Shown here: positions 53,121 to 62,210 of the stretch, piece by piece | Position numbering within the stretch: the stretch's first letter is position 1 | Layout of the letters: the number at the start of each line of letters is the position of its first letter | DNA from: Pelodictyon phaeoclathratiforme BU-1 | GTDB lineage: Bacteria; Bacteroidota; Chlorobiia; Chlorobiales; Chlorobiaceae | Direction of reading: 5' to 3' | Length of the DNA stretch: 64,000 bases | Assembly: GCF_000020645.1 (NCBI RefSeq) | Contig: NC_011060.1 | Coordinates: 184,501-248,500 of the forward strand | Translations under genes and position numbers: made by a program | Notes under the pieces: generated by a model | Seen by the model: only the letters and a program-made list of their open reading frames with translations | What the model was told of the DNA's origin: nothing | Databases searched by the model: none

Positions 53121-55862
53121 ATGAGGTTATCGCGTAAAAGGGTCGCATCGCTGCTTGTTCTTTCACTTTTTTCGCAGGAAAGTCCGATTACAGCAAGTGC
53201 CGCAATATCAAGAATCCCTGTTGAACAGCTTGATGGGAAACAGCGGGTGAGCGTTGTGCCCTGTGCTGATTATGAGGCAGGGGCGCTGCATACCCTGATG
53301 TTTGGTGCACACTGGCGATCACTCTGGACAACCCCTGTCGAGATGCCAGTTCTTGATCTGGGCTCTTTTGCTGGTGGATTGGTGCCGTTTGAGAAAGGGG
53401 GCGGTTTTCAGACGATGACGTTGAGTTTCAGGGGAGCAAATGGAAGGGAATATCGTTTTCGTTCTCTCGATAAAGACCCTTCACGCGGCATGCCCTCCAA
53501 GCTGAAGAATACCGTTATTTCTGCAGTTTTACAGGATCAGGTTACCACTTCAAATCCTGTGTCGGGCGTTATTGTTTCCCCGTTGCTTGATGCTGCTTCT
53601 ATTTATAATGTTGCTCCGGAATTGACGGTTTTACCTTACGATAAAGATCGTCTTGGTGAATATTATGATGAATTTTCCGGTCTTGCGGGGACAATAGAGG
53701 AACGTCCGAATGAAAGTGAAGGTGCAGGTACAGGTTTCAAAGGATCGGATAAAATATCTGGTACGTATACCGTTTTTAACAGCCTTGAAAAAGATAACGA
53801 CAACCAGGTTGATAGCGCATCCTATTTAAGGGCAAGATTGCTTGATCTCTTTATCGGTGACTGGGATCGTCACTCCGATCAGTGGAAATGGGCCGGTTAT
53901 AAAAAAGAGGGCAATACCAGATGGTATCCTATTCCCCGAGACAGGGATCATGCCTTCTCCCGTCAGGACGGAGTATTTTCATGGATTATTACCAGGGTTG
54001 TTCCCCGGATGACGAATTTTGGGGAAAATTATCCGAGTATCAAAAATTTAAGCTTCTCCGGTCGTCCTCTTGACCGGCGTCTCTTGTCCGGGATTGACAG
54101 GACAGAGTGGGATTCGGTTACCATCGAAGTCAAGCAGAAACTGACTGACCAGCTTATCCATGATGCCGTCATGAAGATGCCGCCTGCAATGTACGACAAG
54201 GAGGGTGCTCGTCTTGAACGTGAGCTTCGATCAAGAAGAGACCTACTTGACAAAGCATCTGCAGAACTCTATCTGCTTTATGCTGGAGATGTGGATGTCT
54301 ATACAAGCAATAAATCTGAGTATGCAAAGGTACATCGTACGGCGGATGGCAGTATAGAGGTTGCAGTTTCCAAAAGAGATGGCAATACCGGAGCCGCAAA
54401 GGGAGTGCCTTTCTATTCACGCATCTTCCATCCTGTCGAAACAAATGAGGTCAGACTCTATCTTCAGGGAGGCGATGACCGGGTTATTGTTGATGGGCCG
54501 GTCTGCAAAGGTGGAGTGAAAGTAAGGGTTATTGGCGGTGAGGGGCAGGATATCTTTGAAGATTATTCCATAAGAGCTCTCTCTGGTGACCCCGATACCT
54601 CCGCGATGATGACCTTTTTCTATGATGATGGTGAGAAATCGGAATTTGTCACCGGGAACCATACCGTGGTTGACCGTCATACGGTTTCTGTTCCGGTTGA
54701 TGATCAGGAGAAATATGATCTGATGGCGCGTGATGAAGGTCGAGAGATTGGTTTTCGTCCAAGCGTTGATTATTCCTCGGATACCGGAGTATTTCTTGGG
54801 ATGGGAGCCACTCTTGTAGATTACAGCTTCAGAGCGACCCCTTATCGTTACAGAATGCAACTGAACGGAGGTTTTTCTACCGGAGAGGATATTCGTTATA
54901 AACTGAAGTACACAGGCGATTTCCGGTCGCTTTTCAGGAATACATCACTTTTTGTAGAAGCGGGTACGACGGGTATTGATATCATTAACTTCTACGGGCT
55001 TGGAAACGAAAAATACTATAATGGCACAGGCCTCACGGAAGATGATTTTGAAATTCTCAACCAGGTTACCTCTTTAAGTGCCTCATTGCGTTATCCGATG
55101 GATAGGAATTATAACTGGAGCGCAGGAGTCGGTGCAAAATGGATAGACCTTGCTCTTACCCCAGGTTCATTCAATGACCTGAACAGAGCCCAGGTTCCCG
55201 GTATCAATCATGATTTTGCTGGCAGTTTCAGGGTTGGATTTCATTATGATTCACGCGATAGCGGAGATGACATTGCACTTTCACCAAGAAAGCAGGCAAG
55301 TTCTCTTGCAGTCGCAGGTCAGGCGGGCAATACAACGGCTCTCAGCGGAATCATGGTGGATGTCAGTGGGAGCTATTATCCCGAGTTTTTTGGAAATGAA
55401 CAGGCATATGGAAAACTCAGTGGTGAATTCCGTACCTATATCCCGCTGGTTTCATCCCGTTATTCACGGCTGGCCCTTCGTTTTGGCGGAGAGAAGTTAT
55501 GGGGTGAATATCCCTTTTATGAAGCGGCTTTTCTTGGTGGTTCCACCTCATTGAGGGGTTATGACCGGCAGCGTTTTGCCGGAGATGCTTCACTCTATGC
55601 CGGTTCGGAACTTCGTCTCTACCTGGGTACCTTCAAGTTTCTTGTTCCGATTATGTATGGCCCCCTGGCTTTTGCTGAAACCGGCAGGGTTTTTCTTGAC
55701 GGAGAGGATTCCAGCGCATGGCATTCCAGTGCTGGCGGAGGGTTGTGGTTTGGCGGTATTGAGTCGCGCTATTCCGCAAGCATCGTTTTTGCACAGGGAT
55801 TTGATGATGGCCGACTGATGGAGGATTACGGAATCTATCTCAGGACGGGTTTCAGTTTTTAG
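53121..55862 (+). CDS. Omp85-type barrel with atypical-kinase-like N-terminal domain
   Basis: 913 residues with a signal peptide (residues 1–27). Residues about 85–330 look like an atypical kinase: an ATP-Lys-like strand (REYRFRSLDKD), a hinge-like region, then the catalytic-loop pattern ARLLDLFIGDWDRH (Asp249, His251) and a metal-binding PIPRDRDHAF (Asp274/276), as seen in CotH, HipA and Fam20 families. Residues about 590–913 are a C-terminal 16-strand-type barrel of the BamA/TamA class, with the loop-6 motif LRGY near residue 812 and a terminal Phe. The kinase-like part would lie in the periplasm. Kinase activity is inference. Confidence 0.8.
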   Translation: MRLSRKRVASLLVLSLFSQESPITASAAISRIPVEQLDGKQRVSVVPCADYEAGALHTLMFGAHWRSLWTTPVEMPVLDLGSFAGGLVPFEKGGGFQTMTLSFRGANGREYRFRSLDKDPSRGMPSKLKNTVISAVLQDQVTTSNPVSGVIVSPLLDAASIYNVAPELTVLPYDKDRLGEYYDEFSGLAGTIEERPNESEGAGTGFKGSDKISGTYTVFNSLEKDNDNQVDSASYLRARLLDLFIGDWDRHSDQWKWAGYKKEGNTRWYPIPRDRDHAFSRQDGVFSWIITRVVPRMTNFGENYPSIKNLSFSGRPLDRRLLSGIDRTEWDSVTIEVKQKLTDQLIHDAVMKMPPAMYDKEGARLERELRSRRDLLDKASAELYLLYAGDVDVYTSNKSEYAKVHRTADGSIEVAVSKRDGNTGAAKGVPFYSRIFHPVETNEVRLYLQGGDDRVIVDGPVCKGGVKVRVIGGEGQDIFEDYSIRALSGDPDTSAMMTFFYDDGEKSEFVTGNHTVVDRHTVSVPVDDQEKYDLMARDEGREIGFRPSVDYSSDTGVFLGMGATLVDYSFRATPYRYRMQLNGGFSTGEDIRYKLKYTGDFRSLFRNTSLFVEAGTTGIDIINFYGLGNEKYYNGTGLTEDDFEILNQVTSLSASLRYPMDRNYNWSAGVGAKWIDLALTPGSFNDLNRAQVPGINHDFAGSFRVGFHYDSRDSGDDIALSPRKQASSLAVAGQAGNTTALSGIMVDVSGSYYPEFFGNEQAYGKLSGEFRTYIPLVSSRYSRLALRFGGEKLWGEYPFYEAAFLGGSTSLRGYDRQRFAGDASLYAGSELRLYLGTFKFLVPIMYGPLAFAETGRVFLDGEDSSAWHSSAGGGLWFGGIESRYSASIVFAQGFDDGRLMEDYGIYLRTGFSF

Positions 55863-55936
55863 TCCTATATTTGTGCCCATTTATTGCTTGACCAGGCTTC
55901 AGACAAAAAATTAAATTACACACCATCTTTACTCTG

Positions 55937-55979
55937 TCCTGCCCAACACTTTTGTTGCCAACAAAAGTGTTGGGCAGGA
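55937..55979. repeat. Perfect 21-base inverted repeat
   Basis: Bases 55937–55957 and 55959–55979 are exact reverse complements with a single base (C) between. It lies 75 bases after the Omp85 gene. A T-rich stretch follows, so it could be a terminator, but the core also recurs as CCAACA-N4-TGTTGG at 56011–56026, 38 bases before the first ATPase gene, which suggests an operator. Confidence 0.9.
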
Positions 55980-56010
55980 TTTGCTTTTGTTGTTTTGTTT
56001 TTTTAATATT

Positions 56011-56026
56011 CCAACAAAACTGTTGG
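56011..56026. promoter_or_regulatory. Palindrome CCAACA-N4-TGTTGG
   Basis: A 16-base inverted repeat sharing its CCAACAAAA core with the large palindrome 32 bases upstream. It sits 38 bases before the ATPase start codon. Confidence 0.5.
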
Positions 56027-56063
56027 TAAGTGAGGATATTGAAAATCTTGAGGGGAGGATGGT

Positions 56064-57314
56064 ATGGAAAGGACGTTGCGGCAGGCACAGGGAAACTGGG
56101 TTGATGGTGATCGGTTTTGGGGAAGAGCGGATGATATCAGGATTCTGACTCGCAAGATTGATGAAGGGGCGCATATCTCCCTTGTTGCTCAGCGGCGCAT
56201 GGGGAAAACCAGTCTCATGAAGGAGTTGCAGCGGAGGCTTTCTGATCGCTATATCTGCCTGTTCATTGATCTTCAGAAAGATTCTGAACCTGCTGATGCA
56301 GTTGTTCAACTCAGTCTTTCGATAAAGCCATATGAGCCTCTCTGGAAGAGGGTAAAAAGTTTGTTTGCCAATGTGTGGGGTGTGGTATCAGGAGGAATTG
56401 AAGAAGTCAGTTATGGCGATATCGCTCTTAAATTGAGGGCGGGACTGAACTCGGGAAACTGGATGGAGAAGGGTGATGCACTTTTTTCGATTCTTGCAAA
56501 ATCTGATCGTCCGGTTCTGCTGATGATCGACGAGGTGCCTCTGATGGTGAACCGAATGCTGAAGGGGGACGATTTCGTCATCACCAAAGAGAGAATAGCA
56601 GAAGTCGACAGGTTCATGTCGTGGCTCAGGAAAAACAGTATCGAACATCAGGGAAAGATCAGGATAATGCTTTCGGGTAGTATCGGTTTCGAGCCGGTAC
56701 TGAGGCAGGCAAGGCTGAGTTCGACGATCAATAATTATCAACCCTACGATCTCAGTCCATGGGATGCTGAAACGGCTACAGGATGTTTACGTGCTCTCGC
56801 TCAGCAGTATGGTATAGAATTCCTCAATCAGGCAGAAGAGGCAATGGTCAGAAAGCTCGGTTACTGTATTCCCCACCATGTCCAGTTGTTTTTTGCGCAC
56901 GTTCTTGATCGTTGTGACAGGCAAAATGAGATGCAGTTTTCTGCTGATGAGGTTGACGATCTTTACGAACATGAGATGCTTGGCATCCGCGGACATGCTG
57001 AGCTTACGCATTACCAGGAACGGTTGGAACTTTTTTTCAGTAAGGATAGACTACCTCTCGTGCTGGCCATTTTAACAGAAACAGCAATTGCCGGTCAGTT
57101 GACCATCCCTGTAATTCGGGAGCTTCAGCGTGAGTATGCAAGAAAAGAGCCTGGTTCCGATGAAGAGATAAAGGAAATTCTTCGAGTACTTGAGCACGAC
57201 GGTTATCTCAGGAAGATTGGGGAGGGCTATCGTTACGAATCAAATCTTTTGAAAGACTGGTGGAAAAAGGCGCATGCGGAGTTTTATGTTCCGGTGAACA
57301 AGAGGGAGAAATAA
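56064..57314 (+). CDS. P-loop ATPase (STAND/AAA-like), first of a pair
   Basis: 416 residues. Walker A AQRRMGKTS (42–50), Walker B LLMIDEVP near 155, a sensor-like LSGSIGFEP and a C-terminal winged-helix-like region (DEEIKEILRVLEHDGYLRK, YRYESNLLKDWWKK). This is the general build of archaeal-type/STAND ATPases. Ribosome site GGGGAGGATGGT. It is followed after only 4 bases by the second ATPase gene. Confidence 0.8.
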   Translation: MERTLRQAQGNWVDGDRFWGRADDIRILTRKIDEGAHISLVAQRRMGKTSLMKELQRRLSDRYICLFIDLQKDSEPADAVVQLSLSIKPYEPLWKRVKSLFANVWGVVSGGIEEVSYGDIALKLRAGLNSGNWMEKGDALFSILAKSDRPVLLMIDEVPLMVNRMLKGDDFVITKERIAEVDRFMSWLRKNSIEHQGKIRIMLSGSIGFEPVLRQARLSSTINNYQPYDLSPWDAETATGCLRALAQQYGIEFLNQAEEAMVRKLGYCIPHHVQLFFAHVLDRCDRQNEMQFSADEVDDLYEHEMLGIRGHAELTHYQERLELFFSKDRLPLVLAILTETAIAGQLTIPVIRELQREYARKEPGSDEEIKEILRVLEHDGYLRKIGEGYRYESNLLKDWWKKAHAEFYVPVNKREK

Positions 57315-57318
57315 GAGT

Positions 57319-59700
57319 ATGGTCAAACGTTTTGTGAAATACAACCCTGCTTTTCTTGAAAGTGATGAGCTGATAGAAAATTTTGTTGTCCGGCAGATCG
57401 ACTTTCGGATGATTACCAGAATCATTCGGGAGAATACCATGGCATCAAATCAGCATATGCTGGTTATTGGGCCACGAGGAAGCGGAAAGACCACTCTGGT
57501 TCGTCGGATTGCCCTTGAAGTAGAGCGTGATGAGGAACTGGAGAGTGCGTGTTATCCACTTATATTTGCTGAAGAAAGCTACAATGCTGTTTCCGCTGCT
57601 GACTTCTGGCTTGAGGCGCTTTTTCATCTGGCTGAGCATACAGGAGATGCACAAATGATGCGTACCTATCAAGAACTCCGTCGTGACCCTGATGAACAGC
57701 GTCTTGGAGAGAGAGCGCTTGGGCAGTTACTTGATTTTGCCGATAAGATCGGCAAGCGCCTTCTTCTTGTGGTAGAAAATCTTGACATGCTGCTTTCAGA
57801 GTTTTCAGATAAACAGGAAGCATGGAAACTTCGTCATACATTGATGAACGAACCGCGTTTGATGCTGCTTGCAACAGCAACAGGAAGATTTGAGGAAATC
57901 GATCATCCGGCGCACGCCATGTTTGAATTGTTCAAAATTCATGAACTCAAGGCGCTTGACGATCAGGAATGCAATACCGTTTGGGAACTCATAGCCGGAG
58001 AGAAGCTTCCGGGAGAGCAGATCAGGCCGGTAAGGATTCTGACAGGGGGAAATGCCCGTCTGATAGCCCTCATTGCGAGGTTTGGGGCCAAACGCTCATT
58101 CCAGCAACTCCTTGATGATCTCATAGATTTGATAGATGAGCATACCGATTATTTCAAAAGCCATCTCGACGCTATGGCTTCCAAAGAGCGCAAAGTCTAT
58201 CTCGCTCTTGCTGAATTATGGAGTCTTTCAACAGCAAAAGAGGTAGCCGAAGTGGCACGGCTTGACGTCAATACTGCCAGTGCGCTTCTTAACAGGCTGG
58301 TCAGTCGTAGTAAAGTTTTATTTGAGGAGAAAGGTAAAAGAACAAAATGGTACAGGATATCGGAAGGGATCTACAATATCTATTACCTCATGCGCAGGCG
58401 TGGAGGCCCATCAGCAAGGGTCAAAGCCGCAGTCAAGTTCATGGTCAGTCTCTATGATCCTGTTTCAGCAGTCAGGATGTTGATTGACGAGACTGGTACT
58501 CTTCAGCCGGAGCAATGCATAGACCATTATGCTGCTTTTGAACAGGTGGTTAAAAATATTTCTGATCGCCAACTTCTACAGAGAATAGGTGCTGTTACGC
58601 CGAAAAGTTTTTTGGAGTCACCCTATCTCACTGATACGGTGAAAAATAGCTTGAGAGTTGAAAGCGTAACAGAATCGAAAAAGGATATAAACGAAGGCGT
58701 TGATCGTAAAGCGGTAATAGAATTGTTTAAAAAGGGATGTCAATTGGTCAAGGATAAAGATTATGAGACAGCAATTCAGTTTTTTGATCATATCATCAAA
58801 AGATATAAAGATCGAACGGAAGTCGAGATTAGCTCATTGGTTGTAAGTGCTCTTTTTAATAAAGGCGTTATACTTCATAAACTGGCGCGTGAGAATGAGG
58901 CGATTAAGACGTATGAAGAACTTATTGTAACGTATAGTAATCGTTATGAAGTTGAGATAGCTGAGTGGGTTGTAAGTGCTATGTTCAATAAAGTGACTGC
59001 ACTTTGGACACTCAATCGCAAGGATGAGCTAATTCATGCGTATGAAGAACTCGTTATAAAGTATAGAAAACGGACTGAAGTCGAGATTGCAGAATGGATT
59101 GCAAAAGCCCTGTTTAACCAAGGGTTTGTGCTTAGTAGTTTAAATCGTGAGGATGAAGGGATTCACAAATATGAAGAGCTTGTTGGATTGTATGGAACTC
59201 GACATGAAGCCGAGATTTCTGAAAGGGTTGTAAGAGCTCTGTTTAACAAAGGAGTTCTACTTCTACAACTCGAACGATACCAGGAGGCTGAACCTGTTTT
59301 TATGCAGGCAATTGAACGGGCTCCCCTTATGTGGGAAGCGTACGTTGAATTAGTAAAATTGTTCTTGAAGATGCCAGAGAGACTGAATGATGCTCTTGAT
59401 TTTGCAAGAAAGTATGTTGAGACTCCTGGTCTCGTTGAGCAATCAATAGAAGGAGCTATAAAGCTGTTTGTGGAACTTGCCGCATCGGGGTATGCGAAAG
59501 AGGCACTTGGCATTCTTGTCGATTCTCCTGCTGAGTCCCATCTTGAACCTTTGGTGGTTGCTTTACGGTTATACACTGGTGAAGAGGTAAGAAGTGCGGT
59601 TGAGATACAAGAAGTTGCGAAAGATGTCGTCAAACGGATTGAGCATCGGCGGAGCGTAAGGGAAAAAACGGATGAGCATGCTCTTGCATCCTGCCTCTGA
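57319..59700 (+). CDS. P-loop ATPase with winged-helix and TPR region
   Basis: 793 residues. Walker A GPRGSGKT (51–58), Walker B LLLVVENLD (about 150–158), a winged-helix region (about 285–355; TAKEVAEVARLDVNTASALLNRL) and, after residue 475, at least four TPR-like repeats of about 47 residues (EAIKTYEELIVTYSNR, ELIHAYEELVIKYRKR). The build resembles STAND proteins that sense signals through repeats. Ribosome site GAGGGAGAAATAAGAGT. No nuclease or effector domain is visible. Together with the gene upstream, it may form a paired ATPase module. Confidence 0.8.
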   Translation: MVKRFVKYNPAFLESDELIENFVVRQIDFRMITRIIRENTMASNQHMLVIGPRGSGKTTLVRRIALEVERDEELESACYPLIFAEESYNAVSAADFWLEALFHLAEHTGDAQMMRTYQELRRDPDEQRLGERALGQLLDFADKIGKRLLLVVENLDMLLSEFSDKQEAWKLRHTLMNEPRLMLLATATGRFEEIDHPAHAMFELFKIHELKALDDQECNTVWELIAGEKLPGEQIRPVRILTGGNARLIALIARFGAKRSFQQLLDDLIDLIDEHTDYFKSHLDAMASKERKVYLALAELWSLSTAKEVAEVARLDVNTASALLNRLVSRSKVLFEEKGKRTKWYRISEGIYNIYYLMRRRGGPSARVKAAVKFMVSLYDPVSAVRMLIDETGTLQPEQCIDHYAAFEQVVKNISDRQLLQRIGAVTPKSFLESPYLTDTVKNSLRVESVTESKKDINEGVDRKAVIELFKKGCQLVKDKDYETAIQFFDHIIKRYKDRTEVEISSLVVSALFNKGVILHKLARENEAIKTYEELIVTYSNRYEVEIAEWVVSAMFNKVTALWTLNRKDELIHAYEELVIKYRKRTEVEIAEWIAKALFNQGFVLSSLNREDEGIHKYEELVGLYGTRHEAEISERVVRALFNKGVLLLQLERYQEAEPVFMQAIERAPLMWEAYVELVKLFLKMPERLNDALDFARKYVETPGLVEQSIEGAIKLFVELAASGYAKEALGILVDSPAESHLEPLVVALRLYTGEEVRSAVEIQEVAKDVVKRIEHRRSVREKTDEHALASCL

Positions 59701-59838
59701 GGGGTATTTCGGGGAGCTGGTCGTGTTTGGTTTACGGTTCATTGCAGGAGTTTAACGCTGAAAATCGTACATTACGGCTTGCATCTCATTGTATGTTTTC
59801 TATGCTTTGCTTTTATTAAACAACAAAAAAAGGCGACA

Positions 59839-60372
59839 ATGATGAAGATGATGAAAATTGTTACTCTTGCGTTTCTGTTCGCAGGACTTTTCTGCTCCAG
59901 GGCATCTGCTGGATGGGACCCTGCTGACTCGGATCATGCAAGAATGTCGGTCGACTCTTTCCGGGCAAATGCCGGACTTTCCCGTTTTTTTGACAGTGCC
60001 TATGGGTATGTTGTTTTTCCTGATGTTTACAAAGGGGGATTCATCATGTTGGGCGGGGGACATGGAAAAGGATATGTCTATGAACTCAATAATCTTGTTG
60101 GGCGCTCAACAATTACCCAGCTTAATGTTGGTCCGCAACTTGGTGGTCAATCTTTTTCGGAAATCATTTTTTTTAAAAGCAGGGGAGATCTTGACGATTT
60201 TAAAAAAGGTAACTATGAGCTTAATGCCCAGGTTACAGCCATCATAGTTACGACAGGAATGGCAACCAACACAGATTATTCCAATGGTGTAGCCGTCTTT
60301 GTTCTTCCAAAGGCCGGGGTTATGGCTGAAGCTACTGTGGGTGGGCAGAAGTTTTCCTATGAGTCGTATTGA
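59839..60372 (+). CDS. SYLF-domain (Ysc84-like) secreted protein
   Basis: 177 residues with a signal peptide (VTLAFLFAGLFCSRASA) and a SYLF domain (YGYVVFPDVYKGGFIMLGG, VGPQLGGQSFSEIIFF), a lipid-binding fold shared with yeast Ysc84 and found in bacterial envelope proteins. Start at ATG 59839 behind AAAAGGCGACA. Stands alone. Confidence 0.85.
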   Translation: MMKMMKIVTLAFLFAGLFCSRASAGWDPADSDHARMSVDSFRANAGLSRFFDSAYGYVVFPDVYKGGFIMLGGGHGKGYVYELNNLVGRSTITQLNVGPQLGGQSFSEIIFFKSRGDLDDFKKGNYELNAQVTAIIVTTGMATNTDYSNGVAVFVLPKAGVMAEATVGGQKFSYESY

Positions 60373-60448
60373 CCATCCTGATTTTTCCAAGCAGGAGAGG
60401 CCTCGGTGCTGATGATCCGGTGTTTTTCCAATAACGTTAATTTTTACA

Positions 60449-61876
60449 ATGAAGTATGAATTAGTGGTGGGCCTTGAGGTGCATTGTCAGCTCAATACCA
60501 CAAGCAAAGCCTTCTGTGGCTGTTCGGCGAAGTTCGGCAAGTCGGCCAATACCAATGTATGTCCTGTCTGTCTCGCTCTTCCCGGAGCGCTGCCGGTTCT
60601 TAACCGTCGTGTTGTTGAAGATGCCGTGAAGCTTGGTCTTGCAACGGGTTGCTCTATAGCGCCCCACTCAGTGCTTGCCCGGAAAAACTATTTTTACCCT
60701 GATTTGCCGAAAGGGTACCAGATTTCGCAGTTTGAAGAACCGATATGCAGCGAAGGGATGGTGCACATTGATGCCGGAGAGGGTAATCGGGAGATTCGAC
60801 TGATCAGGATTCATATTGAGGAGGACGCCGGAAAATCAATTCATGATATCGGTGAGGAGACCTATATCGATCTCAACCGGAGTGGTGTCCCTTTGCTTGA
60901 AATTGTAAGTTATCCTGACCTGCGCACTTCGAAAGAGGCGTCAGCTTATCTGCAGAAGGTACGCCAGATCGTCAAATATCTTGGTATCTCGGATGGCAAC
61001 ATGGAGGAGGGAAGTCTTCGCTGTGATGCAAACGTCTCTTTGCGGCCAGTCGGGGAGACGGAGTATGGTACCCGTACTGAGATCAAGAATATGAACTCTT
61101 TCAAGAATGTTGAAAAGGCAATCGATTACGAGGTCGAGCGTCATCGTGAGATTCTTGAAGCCGGTGGGGTTATTCTGCAGGAGACCCGTCTCTGGGATGC
61201 CGACAAGGGGGAGACCCGTTCCATGCGCGGCAAGGAGTTTGCCCATGATTATCGTTACTTCCCTGATCCTGATCTGGTGCCGGTGCTGGTTGATCAGGAG
61301 ATGATTGATCGGATCATGAGTGAGCTTCCCGAGTTTCCGGAAGAGAGGGCTGTCCGGTTTGTTGATGAGTATGCCATTCCGGCCTATGATGCAGCCGTGC
61401 TGACTGTCGAGCGCGAGGTTGCGGACTATTTCGAGGAGAGCGTCAGGGTTTCTGGCGATGCCAAGGCTTCGTCCAACTGGGTGATGGGTGAGGTGATGCG
61501 CGTGCTGAAAGAGAGTTATCTGGATATTGCGGAGTTCTCCATTCTTCCGGAACGGCTTGGAGGGTTGATTGCGCTGATTGGAAAGGGTGTGATCAGTACT
61601 ACCATCGCCAAGCAGGTTTTTGAGCTGATGCTGAAGAGTGGCGATGCTCCAGCGGAAATTGTTGAACGGGAGGGACTTGCACAGGTTTCTGACAGTGGCG
61701 CGATTGAGACGGTTGTGCAGGCAATTCTTGATGCCAACCCCGGTCAGTTGGCCGCCTATCGCGGCGGAAAAACCAAGCTCCTTGGCTTTTTTGTTGGTCA
61801 GTGCATGAGCCAGATGAAGGGCAAGGCCAATCCCCAGATGGTTAATGAGGTGCTGTTAAGGAAGCTCGAGGGGTGA
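60449..61876 (+). CDS. gatB: Aspartyl/glutamyl-tRNA amidotransferase subunit B
   Basis: 475 residues. Converts Glu-tRNA(Gln) or Asp-tRNA(Asn) to the amide with GatA and GatC. N-terminal VGLEVHCQLNT, DLNRSGVPLLEIVS-type (YIDLNRSGVPLLEIVS) and the C-terminal YqeY-like helical tail are present. gatA and gatC are not in the window. It converges with xseB. Confidence 0.96.
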   Translation: MKYELVVGLEVHCQLNTTSKAFCGCSAKFGKSANTNVCPVCLALPGALPVLNRRVVEDAVKLGLATGCSIAPHSVLARKNYFYPDLPKGYQISQFEEPICSEGMVHIDAGEGNREIRLIRIHIEEDAGKSIHDIGEETYIDLNRSGVPLLEIVSYPDLRTSKEASAYLQKVRQIVKYLGISDGNMEEGSLRCDANVSLRPVGETEYGTRTEIKNMNSFKNVEKAIDYEVERHREILEAGGVILQETRLWDADKGETRSMRGKEFAHDYRYFPDPDLVPVLVDQEMIDRIMSELPEFPEERAVRFVDEYAIPAYDAAVLTVEREVADYFEESVRVSGDAKASSNWVMGEVMRVLKESYLDIAEFSILPERLGGLIALIGKGVISTTIAKQVFELMLKSGDAPAEIVEREGLAQVSDSGAIETVVQAILDANPGQLAAYRGGKTKLLGFFVGQCMSQMKGKANPQMVNEVLLRKLEG

Positions 61877-61880
61877 GTGA

Positions 61881-62138
61881 TCAGGATTCACTGTCGAAGA
61901 GATCTTTGGTTCGCAGCGATTCGGGCCAGCTTTTTGCGAGTTCAGGGTTGATCACCTCGATTTTTTTTCTGGCTTCCAGCAGCCTTTTTTTACAGTTTTC
62001 GGCGATGGCAAGCCCCTCTTCGTACATGCCAATAGTGTTTTCGAGGCCGGTTTCCGGATTTTCGATATTCCGGGTGATCTCTTCGAGTCGTGAGATCAGC
62101 TCTTCAATAGGGAGTTTTCCGGTGTGGGTTGTTGCCAT
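61881..62138 (-). CDS. xseB: Exodeoxyribonuclease VII small subunit
   Basis: 85 residues, helical; PIEELISRLEEITRNIENPETGLENTI and YEEGLAIAENCKKRLLEARKKIEVI match XseB. Converges on gatB, 4 bases away; divergent from obg by 72 bases. Confidence 0.92.
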   Translation of the reverse strand: MATTHTGKLPIEELISRLEEITRNIENPETGLENTIGMYEEGLAIAENCKKRLLEARKKIEVINPELAKSWPESLRTKDLFDSES

Positions 62139-62210
62139 GATGTTTCAGTATTTAGATGTTGTGTACCAAAATAGAGAAAGAGAAAGATTATTCAAAAGGC
62201 AGGTGTGTGA

